Shown here one piece after another: positions 5,895 to 9,365 of a stretch of 9,365 nt of DNA. Below the pieces are notes generated by a model that made no database searches, was not told the DNA's origin, and saw only the letters and a list, made by a program, of their open reading frames with translations. The translations under genes were made by a program, and so were the position numbers. Every line of letters starts with the position of its first letter. Within the stretch, counting starts at the first letter, position 1. Source of the stretch: an uncultured Acidobacteriota bacterium (lineage in GTDB: Bacteria; Acidobacteriota; Terriglobia; Terriglobales; Acidobacteriaceae); the NCBI GenBank assembly GCA_903832475.1, contig CAILBQ010000355.1, positions 1-9,365 of the forward strand, read 5' to 3'.

Positions 5895-6704
5895 ATGACC
5901 AGTCAGATCCGGCCGCACGCGGCCGTCATCCAGCGCACGGTAAGCAATTCACCGCTCTTGTTCGCCCGCGTCGCCGGCGCCCTCTACCTGGTCAACATTG
6001 CCTGCGGGCTGTTTGGCGAAGCGGTGGCGCGCGGCCATCTCGTGGTCCCCGGCAATGCGGCCGCGACGGCTCACAATATTGCCGGTTCTGAGCTGCTCTT
6101 TCGCGCGGGCATCGCCGGCGATCTGTTGATGCACATCACCGACCTGCCTGGGACTCTCATTTTTTACTTCCTCCTCAAGCCGGTCAATCGCGACTTGTCG
6201 CTGTTGTCGGCAATGTTCGGCTTTCTGCAGACGGCCATTCTGTGCGCCAACAAGCTGGCCCTGGTGCTGGTGCTGGTGCTGCTGGGGAACGGCCTTGGCA
6301 CGGGCTACGGAGGCGGGGCCGACCTGAGCGGCTTTTCTCCGGCGCAGCTGCAGTCGTTGGCCTCGCTGGCGTTGACCATGCATGAAAACGGCTTCGCCGT
6401 CGGCCTGATTTTCTTTGCCGTCAGCGCCGTTTCCGGAGGGTATCTGATGTGGCGCTCGGGATACTTTCCGCGCGCCCTGGGGGTGCTGCAGATAGCGGCC
6501 GGCGTTTGCTACCTGATCAACAGCTCGGCACTGCTGCTTAACCCGGCCTTTGCCGCGAAGCTTTTTCCCGGCATCCTTGTCCCGGCCTTTATCGGCGAAT
6601 TCGGCACCTGCCTCTACCTGCTCATCCGCGGGCTGAACTTGCAGAAGTGGAACGAACTCGCCGAAATGCAGAAGAGACGTCGACCGGTGTTTGCCGAAGA
6701 GTAG
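5895..6704 (+). CDS. DUF4386 family multi-pass membrane protein
   Basis: This 269-residue integral membrane protein of unknown biochemical role matches the DUF4386 pattern. That pattern includes FARVAGALYLVNIACGLFGE (23-42), RGHLVVPGNAAATAHNI (46-62), LLFRAGIAGDLLMHITDLPG (67-86), LLKPVNRDLSLLSAMFGFLQ (93-112), SGYFPRALGVLQIAAGVCYL (188-207) and LVPAFIGEFGTCLYLLIRG (228-246). About six helices are predicted near 21-43, 70-94, 101-131, 164-186, 192-214 and 224-246, followed by a charged tail. The ATG at 5895 is chosen, with GAGG at 5881-5884 as a loosely spaced ribosome-binding site. A TTG start at 5787 would add 36 residues that look unlike the family. Codons 123-129 are a CTGGTG hexanucleotide repeat (Leu-Val), a possible slippage site. 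The gene converges on the DUF805 gene with a 31-bp gap. Confidence 0.85.
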   Translation: MTSQIRPHAAVIQRTVSNSPLLFARVAGALYLVNIACGLFGEAVARGHLVVPGNAAATAHNIAGSELLFRAGIAGDLLMHITDLPGTLIFYFLLKPVNRDLSLLSAMFGFLQTAILCANKLALVLVLVLLGNGLGTGYGGGADLSGFSPAQLQSLASLALTMHENGFAVGLIFFAVSAVSGGYLMWRSGYFPRALGVLQIAAGVCYLINSSALLLNPAFAAKLFPGILVPAFIGEFGTCLYLLIRGLNLQKWNELAEMQKRRRPVFAEE

Positions 6705-6735
6705 GCCAGCGGTGGGCGGAATTGACAAGAATCGG

Positions 6736-7161
6736 CTAGTACTCCTGCGGTACGGGCGGATAGGGCGCAAATCCGGGCACACCTTTGGGGTTGGGTCCAT
6801 ACAGATTCGGCCCCGGCTGACTGTCCAGGCACATGAAGACAAACAGGATGATTCCGCCGACGAATGGCACAAAACAGATGAAGTACCACCAGCCGCTTTT
6901 GCCCAGGTCATGGAGCCGGCGCACAACGACCGCCAGCGAAGGGATGATCATGGCCAGAATGAACAGGTAGACGGGGGCGAGGAAGATGAACCCGGCCGAG
7001 CTGCCGGTGGAGTGGCTCACGGCTGACCCTAGCAGGACGCCTGCCGCGGCCAGACCGAATTCGATCAGCAGGGTAAACAGCGTGAACATCCAATATTCCT
7101 TGCGGCGCGCACGGCCGCTGAAATCCGCGTACTTCTTGACTGCCTCTAAAAACCAATCCAT
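6736..7161 (-). CDS. DUF805 family inner-membrane protein (YhaH-like)
   Basis: This 141-residue membrane protein is of unknown function. It shows the DUF805 signature: start MDWFLEAVKKYADFSGRARR, then KEYWMFTLF, hydrophobic helices at about 24-45 and 58-79, the conserved IPSLAVVVRRLHDLGKSGWW (about 73-92), another helix pair at about 92-110, and the end motif DSQPGPNLYGPNPKG. A Pro/Tyr-rich tail (PGFAPYPPVPQEY) follows. The family is widespread, small and often encoded near stress or envelope genes. The ATG at 7161 is preferred over the one two codons upstream at 7167, because the Shine-Dalgarno AGGAG at 7173-7169 is 7 nt from the former but only 1 nt from the latter. The gene is divergent from DUF3300 across about 257 bp. 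Confidence 0.88.
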   Translation of the reverse strand: MDWFLEAVKKYADFSGRARRKEYWMFTLFTLLIEFGLAAAGVLLGSAVSHSTGSSAGFIFLAPVYLFILAMIIPSLAVVVRRLHDLGKSGWWYFICFVPFVGGIILFVFMCLDSQPGPNLYGPNPKGVPGFAPYPPVPQEY

Positions 7162-7168
7162 ACACATA

Positions 7169-7173
7169 CTCCT
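7169..7173 (-). promoter_or_regulatory. Shine-Dalgarno AGGAG deciding the DUF805 start
   Basis: AGGAG on the minus strand lies 7 nt from the ATG at 7161 and only 1 nt from the in-frame ATG at 7167. It therefore selects the downstream start, giving a protein beginning MDWF, as family members usually do. Confidence 0.7.
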
Positions 7174-7202
7174 GCTGCGGTATCAGGTAGATTCTGCGAC
7201 CA

Positions 7203-7232
7203 ATTCTGGGGATAGACTGGGGAAGCCAGAAT
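7203..7232. repeat. Inverted repeat ATTCTGG...CCAGAAT upstream of DUF805
   Basis: ATTCTGG (7203-7209) and CCAGAAT (7226-7232) are perfect 7-bp complements separated by 16 bp. They lie about 40-70 bp upstream of the DUF805 start, on the side where its promoter should be. The pair could be a regulator site or an RNA hairpin; nothing else supports either. Confidence 0.35.
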
Positions 7233-7282
7233 CGTAGCACATGGTGCGCAGCTTTCTCGCCATGGAAAAAATCCAGCCTTCC

Positions 7283-7310
7283 GGAACTAACCGCGCATCG
7301 TGGTGTCTAT
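7283..7310 (+). promoter_or_regulatory. ECF-sigma-type promoter upstream of DUF3300
   Basis: GGAACT (7283-7288) and GTCTAT (7305-7310) are separated by 16 bp. Aligned another way, this is GAACTA, 16 bp, TCTAT. That closely fits the RpoE/AlgU class consensus of a GGAACTT -35 and a TCTRA-type -10. Transcription would start near 7316-7318, leaving an untranslated leader of about 100 nt before the ATG at 7419. The match is sequence-only; no sigma factor gene is in the window. Confidence 0.45.
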
Positions 7311-7313
7311 GAC

Positions 7314-7325
7314 AGAACCTGTTCT
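7314..7325. promoter_or_regulatory. Short palindrome AGAAC-CT-GTTCT at the predicted start site
   Basis: AGAAC and GTTCT form a 5-bp inverted repeat with a 2-bp centre, overlapping the transcription start predicted from the ECF-type promoter. It recalls GAAC...GTTC operators such as LexA boxes, but the usual 4-bp centre is absent. It could be an operator or chance. Confidence 0.2.
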
Positions 7326-7407
7326 TCGGCGGGGTTTTGCTCTGGAAACCGCGGGGAAACGGGCAGAGACCGACTCGCGCTGGAAGCGGAGGGTGCGACG
7401 GCCGTCT

Positions 7408-7413
7408 GAGAGG
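7408..7413 (+). promoter_or_regulatory. Shine-Dalgarno GAGAGG for DUF3300
   Basis: GAGAGG lies 5 nt before the ATG at 7419. It supports this start, which also yields a complete signal peptide. Confidence 0.6.
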
Positions 7414-7418
7414 CATCG

Positions 7419-9137
7419 ATGCTCCTGATTCGCTTACACTCGCAGGTTTCTGCTCCTCGCTTTGCGCTCTTTGCCACGATATTACTTGCCGGGGGGATGG
7501 CCTCGGCGCAGCAGCCCTGGCCGCAAAGCCCGCAAAATCAATACCCTGGCGGATATGGGCCAGCAAATTCGCCGCAATCGAGCCAATCCCCTGCTTACCC
7601 GCAGGAGCCTCCGCAGCCTGGATACCAGGCTGGTGCGCAGGCGCCTGACGGCTATGCCGACCCCGCCCTGGACGCCATGCCGGATGACCAGCAGCCCGCT
7701 GCCGCGCCGTACGCGAGCCAGACCCTCGCGCAGGCTCTCGGCACCCAGCAGCTGGAACAGCTCGTCGCGCCCATCGCGCTCTATCCCGACCTGCTGATTG
7801 CGCAAATGCTCACTGCCGCGACCTACCCGGCGCAGGTGATCGATGCCGACCACTGGCTGCAGTCGCAGGGCAATGCTCCGCCGGAGCAGATCGTGGCGGG
7901 GGCCGATGTGCAGTCGTGGGATCCCAGCGTCAAGGCGCTGACGGCGTTCCCGCAGGTGCTGGCGCAGATGGATCAGAATCTGCGCTGGACAACTGAACTG
8001 GGCAACGCCTACTACAACCAGCCGCAGGACGTGCTGAACGTGGTGCAGGAGATGCGGCAGCGCGCCGAGGCTGCGGGCAACCTGCAAAATTCTGCGCAGG
8101 AATCGGTCACGGACGACCGGGGGTACATCCAGGTCGCGCCGACCAATCCGCAGGTCATGTATCTGCCTACGTACGATCCGTGGGCGGTGTACGGTGCGCC
8201 GGTGCGGCCCTATCCGGGATTTTCCTTGATCGGCGCGCTGGGCAGCTTCTTCGGGTCGTCGCCGGTCCAATTCGGGCTGCAGTTTGCGCTTTCCGCGTTT
8301 TCTCATTCGCCATGGGGATGTCTACAGTGGGGCTTGAACTGGCTTTCGCAGGCCGTTCTGTTTCACCAGACGCCGTTTTATTCGCATAGCCGCACCGTGG
8401 CCGACTGGGGATTGCCGCATGGCGGTCCGCGCGCGGCCGGTTGGAGAGGCGGCGGCGAGCGGTTCCCGAATAACGGTTATCGTACCGACAATCGCGGGTA
8501 CCGCACGGGCGGTGGCTACGGATTTAACGGTGGACGGGAGAATGGCTACCGTGGCGCGTTGCCCCAACCCAGCCGGCCGGGCCAGGGCTTTGGCGGGCGT
8601 GGGTACGAGGGTTTCGATCACGGCGGGTATCGTTCTCCGCAGAATTTCTACCGCAGACCGGCCAACTCGGGGCTGGCGTATGCTCGTCCCGGGGCGCCCG
8701 GGTACAACCGGCAGCCCATGCCGATGACGCGGCCTCAGGAGTCTTACCGGCCTGGAATGGGTTCCGGTTTCGTTGGGAATAACAGCAGCCGCGGGGCAGG
8801 GAATCCAGCTTTTGGCAACCGGGGATTCGGTGGTTATGGCGGGTATGGAGGTGGGTATGCGGGAGGTCGCGCTGCACCCTCTCCGCAGATGGCGTATCGC
8901 GCTCCGGGTAACGATTTTGGACGCGGCCAGTCTGCGGAGCGGGGTTTTGCGGGAGGCCGTGCCGGAGGCCAGGCCAGGCCGGAACGATCGGGAAGCGGGT
9001 TCCATCCTTTCGGAGGCGGCGGCCATGAGGAAAGGTCTTTCAAAGCGCCCAAGGAGTCGCGCGGCGGCGGCCATTTTGGCGGCGGCGGTCACTCCGGCGG
9101 AGGCCATTCGAGCGGCGGCGGGAAGCATCATCGCTAG
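7419..9137 (+). CDS. Secreted DUF3300 protein with Gly/His-rich tail
   Basis: This 572-residue exported protein is of unknown function. A signal peptide is clear: basic residues at Arg5 and Arg14, hydrophobic core FALFATILLAGGM (15-27) and cleavage after ASA (residue 30, before QQPW). A Pro/Gln/Tyr-rich linker (31-97) leads to the DUF3300 domain, about 103-260, with QLEQLVAPIALYPDLLIAQM (111-130), ATYPAQVIDADHWLQ (134-148), WDPSVKALTAFPQVL (167-181), DVLNVVQEMRQRAEAAGNLQ (204-223) and the closing VMYLPTYDPWAVYG (246-259). A hydrophobic Phe/Trp-rich stretch (about 267-320) could associate with membrane. Residues 337-572 are low complexity: Gly/Arg/Tyr-rich, ending in repeated GGGH units and KHHR. 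The tail suggests a disordered, surface-exposed or metal-binding segment; this is inference. The gene probably has its own promoter of ECF type (7283-7310) and converges on a TonB-receptor-like gene. Confidence 0.85.
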   Translation: MLLIRLHSQVSAPRFALFATILLAGGMASAQQPWPQSPQNQYPGGYGPANSPQSSQSPAYPQEPPQPGYQAGAQAPDGYADPALDAMPDDQQPAAAPYASQTLAQALGTQQLEQLVAPIALYPDLLIAQMLTAATYPAQVIDADHWLQSQGNAPPEQIVAGADVQSWDPSVKALTAFPQVLAQMDQNLRWTTELGNAYYNQPQDVLNVVQEMRQRAEAAGNLQNSAQESVTDDRGYIQVAPTNPQVMYLPTYDPWAVYGAPVRPYPGFSLIGALGSFFGSSPVQFGLQFALSAFSHSPWGCLQWGLNWLSQAVLFHQTPFYSHSRTVADWGLPHGGPRAAGWRGGGERFPNNGYRTDNRGYRTGGGYGFNGGRENGYRGALPQPSRPGQGFGGRGYEGFDHGGYRSPQNFYRRPANSGLAYARPGAPGYNRQPMPMTRPQESYRPGMGSGFVGNNSSRGAGNPAFGNRGFGGYGGYGGGYAGGRAAPSPQMAYRAPGNDFGRGQSAERGFAGGRAGGQARPERSGSGFHPFGGGGHEERSFKAPKESRGGGHFGGGGHSGGGHSSGGGKHHR

Positions 9138-9224
9138 CACGGAGACTTATTCATTCAAGATGGCGGAAAAGAGATTCGCCGAGTTATAGGTTCTGGAGAA
9201 TGACTCGTCCGTCGAGTTATCCGT
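9138..9224. other. Convergent gap with a weak hairpin
   Basis: These 87 bp lie between the DUF3300 stop and the stop of the minus-strand receptor-like gene. ACTCG (9203-9207) pairs with CGAGT (9213-9217), and the heptamer GAGTTAT occurs twice (9181-9187, 9214-9220). Neither has a proper T-run, so no terminator is called. Confidence 0.35.
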
Positions 9225-9365
9225 TTAGAAACGAAAGAATGTTTCCAGGTTGACGGTTCGATTGGCTGAGCCCGAGCCGAAGACCGTGGCCAGCGACGTG
9301 GATGTGCCGAACAGCGGAGATCCAAGCACACCAACCGGTGGCGCCAGGTTCACGTGATTGAACAC
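9225..9365 (-). CDS. C-terminal end of a TonB-receptor-like outer-membrane protein (partial)
   Basis: Only the last 46 codons are inside the window; the gene runs off the right edge. The translation begins VFNHVNLAPPVGVLGSPLFG (1-20), continues TSTSLATVFGSGSANRTVNL (21-40) and ends ETFFRF before TAA at 9227-9225. The FNHxN...GSPLFG...SANR order with a closing aromatic Phe is typical of the C-terminal strands of the carboxypeptidase-regulatory-domain/TonB-dependent transporter-like proteins abundant in Acidobacteriota. The terminal Phe is the usual beta-barrel assembly signal. The protein would be in the outer membrane; its ligand is unknown. It converges on the DUF3300 gene. Confidence 0.75.
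   Translation of the reverse strand: MFNHVNLAPPVGVLGSPLFGTSTSLATVFGSGSANRTVNLETFFRF

Noticed and set aside
5949..6926. Open frame of 325 codons on the minus strand
   Set aside because: It spans two convergent genes in antisense or out of frame, with Gln/Arg-rich composition and no recognisable domain.
8322..9140. Open frame of 272 codons antisense to the DUF3300 tail
   Set aside because: It is produced by the biased Gly/Arg codons of the low-complexity tail; no domain and no ribosome-binding site were seen.
9181..9220. Hairpin and GAGTTAT repeats as a bidirectional terminator
   Set aside because: The stem is only 5 bp and no T-run follows in either direction, so a terminator call would be unsupported.
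1..9365. A defence, secretion or mobile-element system
   Set aside because: No nuclease-helicase, methyltransferase, toxin-antitoxin, integrase, transposase or CRISPR repeats were found. The only tentative hint is the DUF429-like and DUF6321-like pair.

Overview
The window looks like a chromosomal segment of an Acidobacteriota member, probably class Terriglobia (Acidobacteriaceae-like). The reasons are: GC-rich DNA; an orphan MacB/FtsX-type permease of the acidobacterial duplicated type; a secreted DUF3300 protein with a Gly/Arg/Tyr/His-rich tail; the C-terminal end of a TonB-receptor-like outer-membrane protein of the kind that is highly expanded in this class; and palindromic intergenic repeats of a type I associate with these genomes. 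The taxonomic call is inference. No rRNA, tRNA, CRISPR array, transposase or integrase was seen.

Layout. 1-265: non-coding leader with a 14-bp tandem repeat. 266-2713 (+): an 815-residue ADOP/MacB-like permease. Three genes then lie on the minus strand and read leftwards: a glucose-6-phosphate 1-epimerase-like mutarotase (5385-4447), a DUF429-like protein with a probable RNase H fold (4270-3317), and a small basic protein with a histone-H1-like Lys/Ala tail fused to a DUF6321-like domain (3240-2746). A pair of related hairpin repeats lies between the mutarotase and the DUF429-like gene. On the plus strand follow a 65-residue two-helix membrane protein (5516-5713) and a DUF4386 membrane protein (5895-6704), separated by a strong inverted repeat. 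A DUF805 membrane protein lies on the minus strand (7161-6736). A divergently placed, secreted 572-residue DUF3300 protein (7419-9137) is preceded by a good ECF-sigma-like promoter. The window ends inside the last 46 codons of a minus-strand TonB-receptor-like gene (9365-9225).

How the genes fit together. There is no single evident pathway. Most products are envelope proteins (permease, three small or multi-pass membrane proteins, a secreted Gly-rich protein, a beta-barrel end) next to one carbohydrate enzyme. The only plausible functional neighbours of unknown role are the DUF429-like protein and the DUF6321-like basic protein, which share a strand and are 76 nt apart. I found no convincing new defence or mobile system. 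The items most worth a second look are that pair, the ECF-type promoter before DUF3300, the covarying hairpin pair at 4303-4405, and an apparent change in strand composition near 5400.
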